Shown: positions 24,145 to 32,851, counted from the stretch's first letter. The stretch is 64,000 nt of DNA from CAJMSU01 sp964650315 (GCA_964650315.1 CAZYQE010000004.1:1-64000), one strand, 5' to 3'. The notes: a model not told the origin generated them from the sequence alone. Numbers and translations are program-made.

Positions 24145-25494
24145 TTATTCCTCCACTTTTCTATCTTCTTTTTTTAGACTTACGAATTTAGATGTATTTC
24201 TTCTAAATAATAATGGAATTGTTGGAGTTGGTCCATTACGATGTTTTCCAATTATTAATTCACTGATACTATTGTTGTCTTCTGTTTTTTCTTTTTCATA
24301 ATAGTCTTTTCTATATAAGAACGATACTATATCAGCATCTTGTTCTATTGATCCTGACTCACGTAAATCACTCATTATTGGTCTTTTATCTTCACGTGTT
24401 TCAACACTTCTTGATAATTGTGATAAAGCAATTACTGGAACCCCTAATTCCATAGCAAGTGTTTTCAAACTTCTTGAAATATCTGATACTTCTTGTTGTC
24501 TGTTAGCGCCATAGTTTTTACCACCAGAAATTAATTGTAAATAGTCGATTATAACTGCGCTTAATCCATTTTCAGAACTAGCTAATCTTCTACATTTAGC
24601 TCTTATTTCACCTATTGTAATACCTGGTGTATCATCTATAACTAGGTTAGTGTTAGCAAGTTGTGATACTGCTTCATTAACTCTTTTCCAATCTTCATTC
24701 ATTAGTTTACCTGTTCTTAGTTTGTAACTATCTACTTGCCCTAATGATGAAATCATTCTTTGCGCTAATTGTTCAGCGCTCATTTCTAAGTTGAATACAG
24801 CAACTGATTTATCTTGACTCATAGCGATATGAGTAGCGATATTTAATGCGAAAGCTGTTTTACCCATAGCAGGACGTGCTGCTATAATAATAAGCTCATT
24901 TTCATGCAATCCTGTAGTTACTCTATCTAAATCTGCAAATCCTGTAGATAGTCCTGTTATTTCTCCTTTACTATCTGCTAATTTTTCTAAATCATCCTGT
25001 GTTTTCTTTAATATATCTTTAATACTTCTAAATTCACTAGTTCTTCTGTTTTTAACTATATTTAGTATTTTCTTTTCTGAATTATCAAGTATTTCATTAA
25101 CTGATTCATCTGTTTTATATCCATCAGATGCAATTTCTGTAGCTGTTTCTATTAAATTTCTAAGAATATATGTATCTTCTACACTTTTTATATAATAATC
25201 TACATTACTAGCAGTAGGTACAAAGTTTAATACTTCTGTTAAATATTCCACTCCTCCTACTTCTGTTAATTCTTTTTTGTTTTTTAAATAACTAGTTATT
25301 GTAGCAATATCTATTGGTGTTTTTTCATCTACTAATGCATTCATTGCCGCAAATATTTTACCATTTTTATCACTATAAAAAGAGTCTGGTGTTAATGTCT
25401 CACAGGCTTTTTGTAGTGCATATTTTGATAAGAAACAAGCTCCCAATACTGATTGCTCTGCTTCTAAATTATTTGGTAATGTCTTTATTGGCAT
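24145..25494 (-). CDS. dnaB: Replicative DNA helicase
   Basis: Hexameric 5'-3' helicase of the replication fork (called DnaC in B. subtilis). The 449-residue protein has the N-terminal primase-binding domain (about 8-110), a linker helix, and the RecA-like domain: Walker A AARPAMGKTAFALN (206-213 core), Walker B AVIIDYLQLI, SGGKNYGANRQQEVSDISR, and LRESGSIEQDADIV. No intein. AGAGGTGAT precedes the ATG. It follows rplI, as in most Firmicutes. Confidence 0.97.
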   Translation of the reverse strand: MPIKTLPNNLEAEQSVLGACFLSKYALQKACETLTPDSFYSDKNGKIFAAMNALVDEKTPIDIATITSYLKNKKELTEVGGVEYLTEVLNFVPTASNVDYYIKSVEDTYILRNLIETATEIASDGYKTDESVNEILDNSEKKILNIVKNRRTSEFRSIKDILKKTQDDLEKLADSKGEITGLSTGFADLDRVTTGLHENELIIIAARPAMGKTAFALNIATHIAMSQDKSVAVFNLEMSAEQLAQRMISSLGQVDSYKLRTGKLMNEDWKRVNEAVSQLANTNLVIDDTPGITIGEIRAKCRRLASSENGLSAVIIDYLQLISGGKNYGANRQQEVSDISRSLKTLAMELGVPVIALSQLSRSVETREDKRPIMSDLRESGSIEQDADIVSFLYRKDYYEKEKTEDNNSISELIIGKHRNGPTPTIPLLFRRNTSKFVSLKKEDRKVEE

Positions 25495-25504
25495 AATATC
25501 ACCT

Positions 25505-25945
25505 CTATTTTATTATGTGTACTTTTATGGTTGCTTTTATCTTTGAATATAAATTAATATCTACATCATGAAATCCTAACGAAGATAAAGCTCTTTTTAA
25601 ATCTATTTGATTTTTTTCTATATTATATTTTTTTTCTTTTAAAGCATCTTTTATTTGCTTACTGCTGATGCTTCCAAAAACTTTATCCCCTTTTCCAGTT
25701 TTAACTTTAAATTCTAAAACTGTTTTATCTAATTCTTTTTTTAGTTTTTCTGCATTTTCTTTCTTAGTTGATTCCTCTTGAGCTTTTTTAGCTTTTTCTT
25801 TTTCTAATTTCTTTAAATTTTCTTTATTTTTTATTACAGCATAACCATTTTTTATTAAAAAGTTTTCTGCATATCCATCTTTTACTTTCTTTATATCGCC
25901 TTTTTTACCTTGGTTTCTTAAATCTTTTATAAAGATTACTTCCAT
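25505..25945 (-). CDS. rplI: 50S ribosomal protein L9
   Basis: L9 binds 23S rRNA domain V and extends off the ribosome. The 146-residue protein has the N-terminal signature (IKDLRNQGKKGDIKKVKDGY, AENFLIKNGYA), the long Lys-rich connecting helix (about 42-75) and the C-terminal domain with GKVFGSISSKQI-like loop (GDKVFGSIS). The ATG at 25945 is preceded by GAAGGTG and overlaps the stop of the DHH gene by a few bases; an earlier in-frame start lies within that gene. Confidence 0.96.
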   Translation of the reverse strand: MEVIFIKDLRNQGKKGDIKKVKDGYAENFLIKNGYAVIKNKENLKKLEKEKAKKAQEESTKKENAEKLKKELDKTVLEFKVKTGKGDKVFGSISSKQIKDALKEKKYNIEKNQIDLKRALSSLGFHDVDINLYSKIKATIKVHIIK

Positions 25946-25946
25946 A

Positions 25947-26933
25947 TTATTCACCTTCTTTAGCAATATAGTCTTTAATCATCTTCTCCACTTTACTTAT
26001 AGTAGTGTTTTCAAATCTAGCTGCTCCTTCTGTTTCGTCTCCTCCACCACCAAATTTTTCTAGTAATTTTATAATATTATAGTTTCCTAAACTTCTAGCA
26101 CTTAGTCCTACAGTGTTTTTTCCAACTTTTCCTATTACAAAAGCTGCTTCTATATCATTGAAGAATAGTAATGTATCAGCTACCTTAGCTAGATCTTCTC
26201 TTCTATAAATGGTATTAGCTCCTGCTTTAGTAAAAGCAATCTTTTTGTTTATTTTATCTATACCAGTCATTAATTTTTGTCGTTCTTTATACTCTTCAAT
26301 ATCTTGTTTTAATAAGTATTGAACTTTTTTAGCACTCGCTCCTAGGCTTGCTAGATAAAAAGCTGAGTAATATGTATCTTTGCTTGTTTTTAAAGTAAAG
26401 TTGTTTGTATCTAGTACTATTCCTGATAATAGTATAGTTGCATAATATGAATCTATATCTAAATCATAGTGTTCTATTAATTTTGTAATCATTTCACAAG
26501 TACTTGAAGATTCTGTATCATTTATAATATCAGCATCTTTTATAGTTGTTTTACCCATGTCGTGATGATCTATTACTAGTTTCTTGTCTATTTTCTTTAG
26601 AACTTCTTTATTTTGTACTAAATCTGTTTTATTTGTATCTAACACAATTAGTAAATTCTTTGAATCTTTAGGATTTATTACTTTTTCTATGTTTTCGCTT
26701 TTAATTACGTTAATACATCCTTCTAATTCTTTTAATACCTTTTCTACGCCAAGTTCATGCTCTTCATCGTCTATAATTATATAACAATCTTTATTTTTCT
26801 TTTTAAGAAGCAAGCTTAATCCAACACAACTTCCTAAAGCATCTAAATCTAGGTCTTTATGCCCCATTAAAAAGATTGTTTTAGCATGTCTAATTGCTTT
26901 ATTAAATTTCTTTTTTTCTTTTAAAATAGCCAT
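25947..26933 (-). CDS. Stand-alone DHH/DHHA1 phosphoesterase in the gdpP position
   Basis: A 328-residue soluble protein consisting only of a DHH domain (about 18-180) and a DHHA1 domain (about 210-320). Metal-site motifs: GHKDLDLDALGS (24-35), VLDTNKTD, IDHHDMG and LDTNNFTLKT. It sits between rpsR and rplI-dnaB, where Bacilli have gdpP (yybT), the c-di-AMP phosphodiesterase of about 650 residues with two membrane helices, PAS and degenerate GGDEF domains. Those parts are missing and there is no room for them: rpsR ends 81 bases upstream. The DHHA1 glycine motif reads GGGGDETEG, where GdpP has GGGGH. Substrate could be c-di-AMP, pApA or nanoRNA. AGGAGG precedes the ATG. Confidence 0.82.
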   Translation of the reverse strand: MAILKEKKKFNKAIRHAKTIFLMGHKDLDLDALGSCVGLSLLLKKKNKDCYIIIDDEEHELGVEKVLKELEGCINVIKSENIEKVINPKDSKNLLIVLDTNKTDLVQNKEVLKKIDKKLVIDHHDMGKTTIKDADIINDTESSSTCEMITKLIEHYDLDIDSYYATILLSGIVLDTNNFTLKTSKDTYYSAFYLASLGASAKKVQYLLKQDIEEYKERQKLMTGIDKINKKIAFTKAGANTIYRREDLAKVADTLLFFNDIEAAFVIGKVGKNTVGLSARSLGNYNIIKLLEKFGGGGDETEGAARFENTTISKVEKMIKDYIAKEGE

Positions 26934-26989
26934 ATTTTCCTCCTAGTATTCCTCTTCATTATTATATAATAATTATTGCTTTTTGTAAA

Positions 26990-27021
26990 ATAAAAAGAGC
27001 CCTGTATAGTCTCTTTATTTT
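26990..27021 (-). terminator. Terminator after rpsR
   Basis: AAAGAG and CTCTTT arms around an 11-base loop, then a U-rich run on the minus strand. It separates rpsF-ssb-rpsR from the DHH-rplI-dnaB run. Confidence 0.65.
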
Positions 27022-27233
27022 GTATAAGGCATTAAAGCAATTGCTCTTGCTCTTTTAATTGTTTTTGATACTTCTCTTTGATGACGTGCACATGTACCTG
27101 TTGCCCTTCTTGATAAGATTTTTCCTTTTTCATTTACAAATTTCTTTAAAATTTCTGGATTTTTATAATCAAGTTCAACTCTGCCTGCGCACATTAAACA
27201 TATTTTTCTTCTTCTACGACCAAATTCTGCCAT
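27015..27233 (-). CDS. rpsR: 30S ribosomal protein S18
   Basis: S18 pairs with S6 on the 30S platform. The 72-residue protein has CLMCAGRVELDYKNPEILKKF, ILSRRATGTCARHQREVSKTI and RARAIALMPYTK, all typical. Its N-terminus retains two Cys (CLMC) that could bind zinc. It is third in the rpsF-ssb-rpsR operon. Confidence 0.97.
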   Translation of the reverse strand: MAEFGRRRRKICLMCAGRVELDYKNPEILKKFVNEKGKILSRRATGTCARHQREVSKTIKRARAIALMPYTK

Positions 27234-27248
27234 TTAAATTCCTCCTTT

Positions 27249-27722
27249 TTAGAATGGTAATTCATCATCACTAATTTCAATACTAGAACCAAAATCAGCA
27301 AATGGATTACTTTCTACATCTGTACCTTTTGGTTCTTCTTTATCTCCAAAATCGTAAGGTGTAGGTTCTTCATTGTCTTTCTTAGTATTAGAGTTGTTAG
27401 CAGAATTTTTAGAACCTAAAAACTCAACATTATCAGCAACTACTTCTGTAACATATCTCTTTTGTCCTTCTTTGTCTTCATAATTTCTTGTTTGAATACG
27501 TCCATCTATAGCTACTTGACTACCTTGTTGTAGATAGTTCTTAACATTTTCCGCTTGTTTTCTCCATACTACGATATTAATAAAATCTGCTTCTCTTTCT
27601 CCTTGGCTATTAGTAAAACTTCTATTAATAGCAATTGAAAAAGTTGCTACTGGAGTATTGCTTCCAGTATATCTTAATTCAGGATCTCTTGTTAATCTTC
27701 CTATTAAAAATACTTTATTCAT
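27249..27722 (-). CDS. ssb: Single-stranded DNA-binding protein
   Basis: SSB coats single-stranded DNA at forks and repair sites. Of 157 residues, the OB fold spans about 1-105 (MNKVFLIGRLTRDPELRYT, FINIVVWRKQAENVKNYL), followed by an Asn/Glu/Asp-rich disordered tail and the conserved partner-binding tip DDELPF. Located between rpsF and rpsR, the standard Firmicutes arrangement. It is the essential-type SSB rather than the competence paralogue SsbB, judging by full tail and position. Confidence 0.97.
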   Translation of the reverse strand: MNKVFLIGRLTRDPELRYTGSNTPVATFSIAINRSFTNSQGEREADFINIVVWRKQAENVKNYLQQGSQVAIDGRIQTRNYEDKEGQKRYVTEVVADNVEFLGSKNSANNSNTKKDNEEPTPYDFGDKEEPKGTDVESNPFADFGSSIEISDDELPF

Positions 27723-27734
27723 ATTATATACCTC

Positions 27735-28031
27735 TTATTTTTCTTCTTCGTCTTTTTTTACAATTATATGACGTAATAGATTTTCGTTTATTTTAGCAAC
27801 ACGATCAAATTCATCTATAGCATTTGATTTAGCATCAACTACATATAAATAATAGTATCCAGTCTTAGCTTTGTTAATTTCATATGCTAATTCTTTTTGT
27901 CCCATTGCTTTTTCTTCTACTACTTTTGCTTTTTTATCAGTTAAAACCTTTTTCATAGCATCAGCTGTTTTCTTAATTTCAGCTTCCTCCATATCTGGTT
28001 TTACGATAAACATAATTTCATATTGTCTCAT
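27735..28031 (-). CDS. rpsF: 30S ribosomal protein S6
   Basis: S6 binds S18 on the 30S platform. The 98-residue protein begins MRQYEIMFIVKPDMEEAEI and has GYYYLYVVDAKSNAIDEFDRVAKINENLLRHI-type core (beta strand and helix pattern of the family). A short acidic tail follows. The AGGAGGTGC site is ideal. First gene of rpsF-ssb-rpsR, with a strong promoter and a structured leader. Confidence 0.97.
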   Translation of the reverse strand: MRQYEIMFIVKPDMEEAEIKKTADAMKKVLTDKKAKVVEEKAMGQKELAYEINKAKTGYYYLYVVDAKSNAIDEFDRVAKINENLLRHIIVKKDEEEK

Positions 28032-28096
28032 ATCGCACCTCCTCTTGGACTAATGACCCATAAATAATTTATGAGTAAGGAGTATTTAAAATACTC
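28032..28096 (-). promoter_or_regulatory. Structured leader of rpsF-ssb-rpsR
   Basis: The predicted 5' leader folds into two hairpins: GAGTATT/AATACTC and then ACTCATAAA/TTTATGGGT (one G-U), the second ending about 25 bases before the ATG. S6:S18 autoregulatory leaders exist in many bacteria. I could not confirm the conserved CCG-containing motif, so the class is uncertain. Confidence 0.4.
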
Positions 28097-28102
28097 GTAT
28101 GT

Positions 28103-28131
28103 ATTATAGCAAAAAAATTGTGTTTTGTAAA
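28103..28131 (-). promoter_or_regulatory. Sigma-A type promoter for rpsF-ssb-rpsR
   Basis: TTTACA (28126-28131) and TATAAT (28103-28108) on the minus strand with a 17-base spacer. This is one of the best promoters in the window. Confidence 0.85.
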
Positions 28132-28175
28132 TTTTATTTTATAATTATTTTTATTAATATATTTGAAAACATTTA

Positions 28176-28201
28176 AAAAGACGTTAATTATAACGTCTTT
28201 T
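28176..28201 (-). terminator. Terminator after ychF
   Basis: An 11-bp perfect stem AAAAGACGTTA/TAACGTCTTTT with a 4-base loop, followed by U on the minus strand. Confidence 0.9.
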
Positions 28202-28202
28202 C

Positions 28203-29303
28203 TTATACATTAAATCTAAAGTGGCAGATGTCTCCATCTTGCATTAAATAGTCTTTTCCTTCAAGTCTTGCTTTTCCTGCTTCTTTTACCTTTAATTCAC
28301 TTCCGCATTCTATTAAATCATCGTATGACATAACTTCTGCTCTAATAAATCCTTTTTCAAAATCTGTATGAATAATTCCAGCACATTTTTTGGCATTCAT
28401 TCCTTTTTTAAATGTCCAAGCCCTGACTTCGTCTTTTCCTACTGTGAAATATGTTGCAAGTCCTAAAATATCATAAGTAGCAGTAATTAATTTATCTAAA
28501 CCACTTTCTCCTAAACCTAGTCCTTCTAACATTTCTTGTTTATCTTCTGTTGATAATTCACTTAATTCTTCTTCTATAGCTGCACAAAGACTAACTACTT
28601 TTGCATTTTCTTTAGAAGCATATTCTTTTACTTGTTTAACATAAGGATTATCCTCATTATCTATATCATCTTCAGTTACATTAGCTAAGTATATAATTGG
28701 TTTTAGCGTTAGAAAACTATATGATTTTAATATACTTTTCTCATCTTTATCTAAATCTATTTGTCTTAATGGAATATTTTCTTCTAAAGCTTTTTTACAT
28801 TTTTCTAAAGCTTCTACTTCTATTAAATCATCTTTGTTTTTAGTAGTTCTAGCTTTTTTACCTACTTTATCTAATCTATTATTAACTATATCTAAATCTG
28901 CAATTATTAATTCTAAATTAATTGTTTCTATATCTCTTACTGGATCAATAGTTCCATCTACATGAATAATTTTGCCATCATCAAAACATCTAACTACTTC
29001 TACTATGGCATCTACTTCTCTTATATGTGATAAGAATTTATTACCTAATCCTTCACCTTTAGAAGCTCCTTTTACTAATCCAGCTATATCTGTAAATTCA
29101 TAAGCTGTTGGGATAAACCTTTTTGGTTCATACATTTCTTTTAATTTATCCATTCTTTCATCTGGTACTGTTACTACTCCTACATTTGGTTCTATTGTTG
29201 CAAAAGGATAGTTTTCTGCTAAAATTTTTTGATTAGTAATTGCATTAAATAATGTTGATTTCCCTACGTTTGGTAATCCAACGATTCCTGCTGTTAAAGC
29301 CAT
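28203..29303 (-). CDS. ychF: Obg-family ATPase YchF
   Basis: YchF (OLA1) binds ATP rather than GTP and associates with ribosomes and stress responses. The 366-residue protein has G1 GLPNVGKSTLFNAIT, the G3-type DIAGLVKGASKGEGLGN, the altered G4 region (YLANVTEDD in place of NKxD, the ATP-specific change), a coiled-coil insertion (about 130-200), and a C-terminal TGS domain (AWTFKKGMNAKKCAGIIH, GKARLEGKDY). It lies next to the rpsF operon as in B. subtilis (yyaF-rpsF). Confidence 0.95.
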   Translation of the reverse strand: MALTAGIVGLPNVGKSTLFNAITNQKILAENYPFATIEPNVGVVTVPDERMDKLKEMYEPKRFIPTAYEFTDIAGLVKGASKGEGLGNKFLSHIREVDAIVEVVRCFDDGKIIHVDGTIDPVRDIETINLELIIADLDIVNNRLDKVGKKARTTKNKDDLIEVEALEKCKKALEENIPLRQIDLDKDEKSILKSYSFLTLKPIIYLANVTEDDIDNEDNPYVKQVKEYASKENAKVVSLCAAIEEELSELSTEDKQEMLEGLGLGESGLDKLITATYDILGLATYFTVGKDEVRAWTFKKGMNAKKCAGIIHTDFEKGFIRAEVMSYDDLIECGSELKVKEAGKARLEGKDYLMQDGDICHFRFNV

Positions 29304-29326
29304 AAAATCCCTCTTTTCTGTTAAAT

Positions 29327-29335
29327 ATTATAACA
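29327..29335 (-). promoter_or_regulatory. Extended -10 promoter for ychF
   Basis: TGTTATAAT on the minus strand 24 bases before the ychF ATG. There is no clear -35. Confidence 0.5.
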
Positions 29336-29356
29336 TATTCTTTATATCAATAAAAT

Positions 29357-29379
29357 AAAAACACCTAAAAAGGCGTTTT
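29357..29379 (-). terminator. Terminator after the AbgT transporter
   Basis: Stem AAAACGCCT/AGGTGTTTT (one G-U pair) around a 4-base loop, at the very end of the abgT-like gene. Confidence 0.75.
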
Positions 29380-29382
29380 GTT

Positions 29383-30978
29383 TTATAATGTTGGGAATAC
29401 TCCTGGACCTATTGGAAGTCCTATTATATACCATCCTACTATTAATAAAATCCATGTTGCGGCCATTATTAAGAAATATGGTCTTATTATTTTTAAAGAT
29501 TTTCTTATAGTTATTGGTTTTTGTTTGTTTAAGTTATATAAGTTTAAATATCCTATATATATAACGAAGGATGCCAAAATTGGTGTAAATCCATTAGTAA
29601 TAGAGTTCCCTACCCTCATTACAATTTGTGCAAATTGCGGTGAAATATTAGATTGCATAAACATTGGAACTACTACTGGTGCGAATATCATCCATTTAGT
29701 AGTAGGACTTGTTAAGAACAAGTTAGCAATCGCTATAAGTATAACTGTTGTTATAATTAATGGTATTCCACTAAAGTTTGTTATTGATAGTAAATTTGAT
29801 AACCATGTTGTAATAATAATACCTATATTAGTATGTTTATATATAGCAATAAATTGAGATACTACGAACATTAATATAAATATATAACTTACTTTATTAA
29901 AATATGCTCCTGCTTTTTCAATTAAATCTTTATCATTTCTTATTGATTTAGAACTTATAGCATATGCTATTCCTGCTAATAAGAATAATAAAGCTATCAT
30001 AAAAGTAAATCCATCTTGGAAATATGATTTTTCTCCAAATAATTGAGCTAAATATGTTTTTTGATTCATATCTAATAACATACCGGAATATGGTAATCCT
30101 GGTATCAACATATATACAAATGCTAATATTACTATTATAGTCATTATAAATGCTGATCTTAATCCCTTTTTCTCATGTTTATCTTGTTCTATTTGTCGTT
30201 GTTCTTCTTCTTCTAGATTTATTACTCTATATTGTTCTGTTTTAGCAAATTCATCTTCTCTTTTGTATTTACCAATTTTAGGAGCAATTAATTTTTCTAT
30301 TATAAATGTTCCTACTACTGAAGTAATTATTGAAGCTGCAATTATAAATATTAGGTTTGATGTTAATGCAACGTGTATATTTTCATCTATTAATACTGCT
30401 GCTGCTCTTGTATAATCCATTAGAGATATTTCCATAGATCCTACGAATAAAGTTACTCCGTATCCAAATGCTACACCACAGAAAGCAGTTACAATACCTA
30501 ATATTGGATTCCTATCATTCATAAAATATACTAATGCTATTAATGGTATTAATATTGCATATCCAACTTCATTTATAAGTGATGATATAGTAGCAATAAA
30601 TATTATTAAAAATGTTAAAAAATACTTTGGTACTTTAGTTAAATATCTTTTTGTAAATGTTTTTATTAAGCCACTAGCTTCTGCTATAGTTAAACCTATT
30701 AAAGATATTAATAATGTCCCAAGTGGAGCAAAACTAATAAAATTCTTAGCTGCACTACTTATTAAAAATTTCATTCCATCAAAACTTAACATATTTTCAA
30801 CAGCTACTAATGTTGGTTCTAATTCATTAGTATTTGCATTAACTGTATTGTATGTAGCTTGCATTTGAAAACCTGATAACACAGCACTTAATACTATGAT
30901 AAATAGTGTTAAAAACACAAATACTGTTATTGGATGAAAATAAAACTTTTTCAATTTTAATTTTCTTTTATCATTCAT
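29383..30978 (-). CDS. AbgT-family transporter
   Basis: A 531-residue membrane protein with about eleven to thirteen helices and a charged cytosolic loop (about 235-275). The C-terminal signature (SPTTKWMIFAPVVVPMF and RVGNSITNGFTPILASFV) and the re-entrant hairpin segments identify the AbgT family, whose members import p-aminobenzoyl-glutamate or export sulfonamide-like antimetabolites. The substrate here is unknown. It starts three bases after DUF951 and sits in an otherwise core run (parB, DUF951, ychF), where B. subtilis has other genes, so it may be a lineage-specific addition. No folate gene is adjacent. Confidence 0.85.
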   Translation of the reverse strand: MNDKRKLKLKKFYFHPITVFVFLTLFIIVLSAVLSGFQMQATYNTVNANTNELEPTLVAVENMLSFDGMKFLISSAAKNFISFAPLGTLLISLIGLTIAEASGLIKTFTKRYLTKVPKYFLTFLIIFIATISSLINEVGYAILIPLIALVYFMNDRNPILGIVTAFCGVAFGYGVTLFVGSMEISLMDYTRAAAVLIDENIHVALTSNLIFIIAASIITSVVGTFIIEKLIAPKIGKYKREDEFAKTEQYRVINLEEEEQRQIEQDKHEKKGLRSAFIMTIIVILAFVYMLIPGLPYSGMLLDMNQKTYLAQLFGEKSYFQDGFTFMIALLFLLAGIAYAISSKSIRNDKDLIEKAGAYFNKVSYIFILMFVVSQFIAIYKHTNIGIIITTWLSNLLSITNFSGIPLIITTVILIAIANLFLTSPTTKWMIFAPVVVPMFMQSNISPQFAQIVMRVGNSITNGFTPILASFVIYIGYLNLYNLNKQKPITIRKSLKIIRPYFLIMAATWILLIVGWYIIGLPIGPGVFPTL

Positions 30979-30981
30979 ATT

Positions 30982-31182
30982 TTAATCCTCCTGAGAAATT
31001 ATTTTTTTCAGTTTTTTATTGAATTCAATACGTGGTATTAATACCGTTCTACCACAATTTAAACATTTTATTTTTATATCTGCTCCCATCCTTGTAATTT
31101 CCCATTCGTTAGTTCCACAAGGATGTGGTTTTTTCATAACTACTTTTGTTCCTAAATTATAGTTTAAATCTTTATTTTCCAT
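30982..31182 (-). CDS. DUF951 (YyzM-like) small protein
   Basis: A 66-residue protein with the family core VVMKKPHPCGTNEWEITRMG and IKCLNCGRTVLIPR. The Cys residues (HPCG and CLNCG) suggest a small zinc-binding fold. Function unknown. It lies between parB and ychF in B. subtilis (yyzM) and here, supporting the call. It is in line with parB (9-base gap) and the AbgT gene. Confidence 0.88.
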   Translation of the reverse strand: MENKDLNYNLGTKVVMKKPHPCGTNEWEITRMGADIKIKCLNCGRTVLIPRIEFNKKLKKIISQED

Positions 31183-31191
31183 ATTTTCCTC

Positions 31192-32076
31192 TTAATTATT
31201 AATATTTATATTCATTATTTCTAGTAATCTATTTAAGTCGTTATTATTAACAAATTTTATTTCTATTTTATTAGATCTAACTTTTACTTTTGTTCCTAAT
31301 TGTTCTGATAGACTATCTTCTAAATATTTATATTCGTTACTTTTAGTATTAGTTTTGATTTTGTTTGTTCTTTCATATTTTTCTTTTGATTTTGTTAAGT
31401 CTTCTAATTGTCTTACACTTAAGTCTTCTTTTATGATTTTATTAGCTAAAGTTCTTTGTTGTTCTTCACTATCTAGTTTACTTAATACTCTTGCATGTCC
31501 CATTGTTATTTTTTTTTCTGCTATTTTATCTTGAATATCTTTAGGTAAAGTAAGTAATCCTATCATATTAGTTATATGACTTCTACTTTTTCCTAATCTT
31601 TTAGCAAGTGTTTCTTGAGTTAATTCTAGTTGATCTAATAGTTTTTTATAAGCATTAGCTTCTTCTATAGCGCTTAAATTTTCTCTTTGTAAGTTTTCTA
31701 GTAGAGCAATTTCCATCATTTCTTCATCAGTGAAATCTCTAATGATTGCAGGAATTTCTTCTAATCCAGCCATTTTAGAAGCTTTTACTCTTCTTTCACC
31801 AGCTATTATTTCATATCCTTTAATACTTTTTTTAATAATAATTGGTTGAAATACACCATGTTCTTTTATCGAATCAGATAATTCTTGTAGCGCTTCTTCA
31901 TCAAACACTTGTCTAGGCTGATATGGATTGCTTCTTAGATCATCTAATTTTACTGTTGTTATTTCTTCTTTTGGTGTTTCTGTTATTATTTTTTCTTCCA
32001 TTTTATCATAAGCGATTGGTTCGTTATAAAATAATTCTTCCAACCCTCTTCCTAGTGCTCTTCTCTTATTTTCCAT
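31192..32076 (-). CDS. parB: Chromosome-partitioning protein ParB (Spo0J)
   Basis: CTP-dependent clamp that loads at parS, spreads, and recruits SMC. About 294 residues: the N-terminal LGRGLEEL segment that stimulates ParA, CTP-binding boxes with GERRVKASKMAG and ENLQRENLSAIEEA, the parS-binding HTH (about 140-190, LAKRLGKSRSHITNMIGLL), and a C-terminal dimerisation domain. It keeps the Arg of GERR needed for CTP chemistry. Start ATG 32076 is chosen; a TTG nine bases earlier is a possible alternative given AAGGAAGTG. It overlaps the end of parA. Three near-perfect parS sites occur downstream of gyrA. Confidence 0.95.
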   Translation of the reverse strand: MENKRRALGRGLEELFYNEPIAYDKMEEKIITETPKEEITTVKLDDLRSNPYQPRQVFDEEALQELSDSIKEHGVFQPIIIKKSIKGYEIIAGERRVKASKMAGLEEIPAIIRDFTDEEMMEIALLENLQRENLSAIEEANAYKKLLDQLELTQETLAKRLGKSRSHITNMIGLLTLPKDIQDKIAEKKITMGHARVLSKLDSEEQQRTLANKIIKEDLSVRQLEDLTKSKEKYERTNKIKTNTKSNEYKYLEDSLSEQLGTKVKVRSNKIEIKFVNNNDLNRLLEIMNININN

Positions 32077-32851
32077 TCTTCTCAATCACTTCCTTTGCTA
32101 GATTTAAATACGCTTCAGATCCCCTACTCTTTGGATCATACGCTATTATAGGTTCTCCATGTGATGGAGCTTCTGTTAATCTAATTAATCTTGGAATTAT
32201 TGTATTATATACTTTTTCTTTAAAAAACTTTCTTATATCTTCTACTACTTCAAATCCTAAGTTAGTTCTAGCATCTAACATTGTTAGTAATACTCCTTCT
32301 ATATCTAAAGTAGGATTTAATCCTTTTTGAGCAAGCATTATTGTTTTTAATAATTGAGTAATTCCCTCTAATGCAAAGAATTCGCATTGTACTGGAATTA
32401 TCACTGAATTTGATGCTGTCAAAGCATTTGTAGTTAATACTTCTAACGATGGCGGACAGTCAATAATAACAAAATCATAATTATCTTTTATTGGATCTAA
32501 ATTCTTTTTTAATTGTCCACCAGTAGAAAAATTAGGTTCTGTTCTGCTTTTAGCAATTAATTCAATATTTACACCTGCAAGTTGTATGTTAGCTGGTAAT
32601 ACGTATAAGTTTTTATATTTTGTTTTGATCATAGCATCTTCTATTTTACATTCCCCTGTTAAAACATCATAAATACTTTTATCTATATCACCTTTATTTA
32701 TTCCAACACCGGTAGTTGTGTTTCCTTGAGGATCTAAATCTATTAATAATACTTTTTTACCTAATACTGCTAATGATGCAGAAAGATTTATACTGGTAGT
32801 AGTCTTACCTACTCCACCTTTTTGGTTTACTAAAGAGATAACCTTTCCCAT
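32066..32851 (-). CDS. parA: Chromosome-partitioning ATPase ParA (Soj)
   Basis: Deviant Walker ATPase that positions origins and, in B. subtilis, regulates DnaA directly. The 261-residue protein begins MGKVISLVNQKGGVGKTT (deviant Walker A with the signature Lys in KGGVGKTT, 11-18), then LIDLDPQGN (Walker A'), IIDCPPSLEVLT (Walker B) and QCEFFALEGITQL. No N-terminal HTH, so it is the chromosomal type rather than the plasmid type. It forms an operon with parB. Confidence 0.96.
   Translation of the reverse strand: MGKVISLVNQKGGVGKTTTSINLSASLAVLGKKVLLIDLDPQGNTTTGVGINKGDIDKSIYDVLTGECKIEDAMIKTKYKNLYVLPANIQLAGVNIELIAKSRTEPNFSTGGQLKKNLDPIKDNYDFVIIDCPPSLEVLTTNALTASNSVIIPVQCEFFALEGITQLLKTIMLAQKGLNPTLDIEGVLLTMLDARTNLGFEVVEDIRKFFKEKVYNTIIPRLIRLTEAPSHGEPIIAYDPKSRGSEAYLNLAKEVIEKNGK

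Noticed and set aside
24380..24420. Possible parS inside dnaB (TTCACGTG core)
   Set aside because: Only the CACGTG core matches; the flanks do not fit TGTTCCACGTGAAACA.
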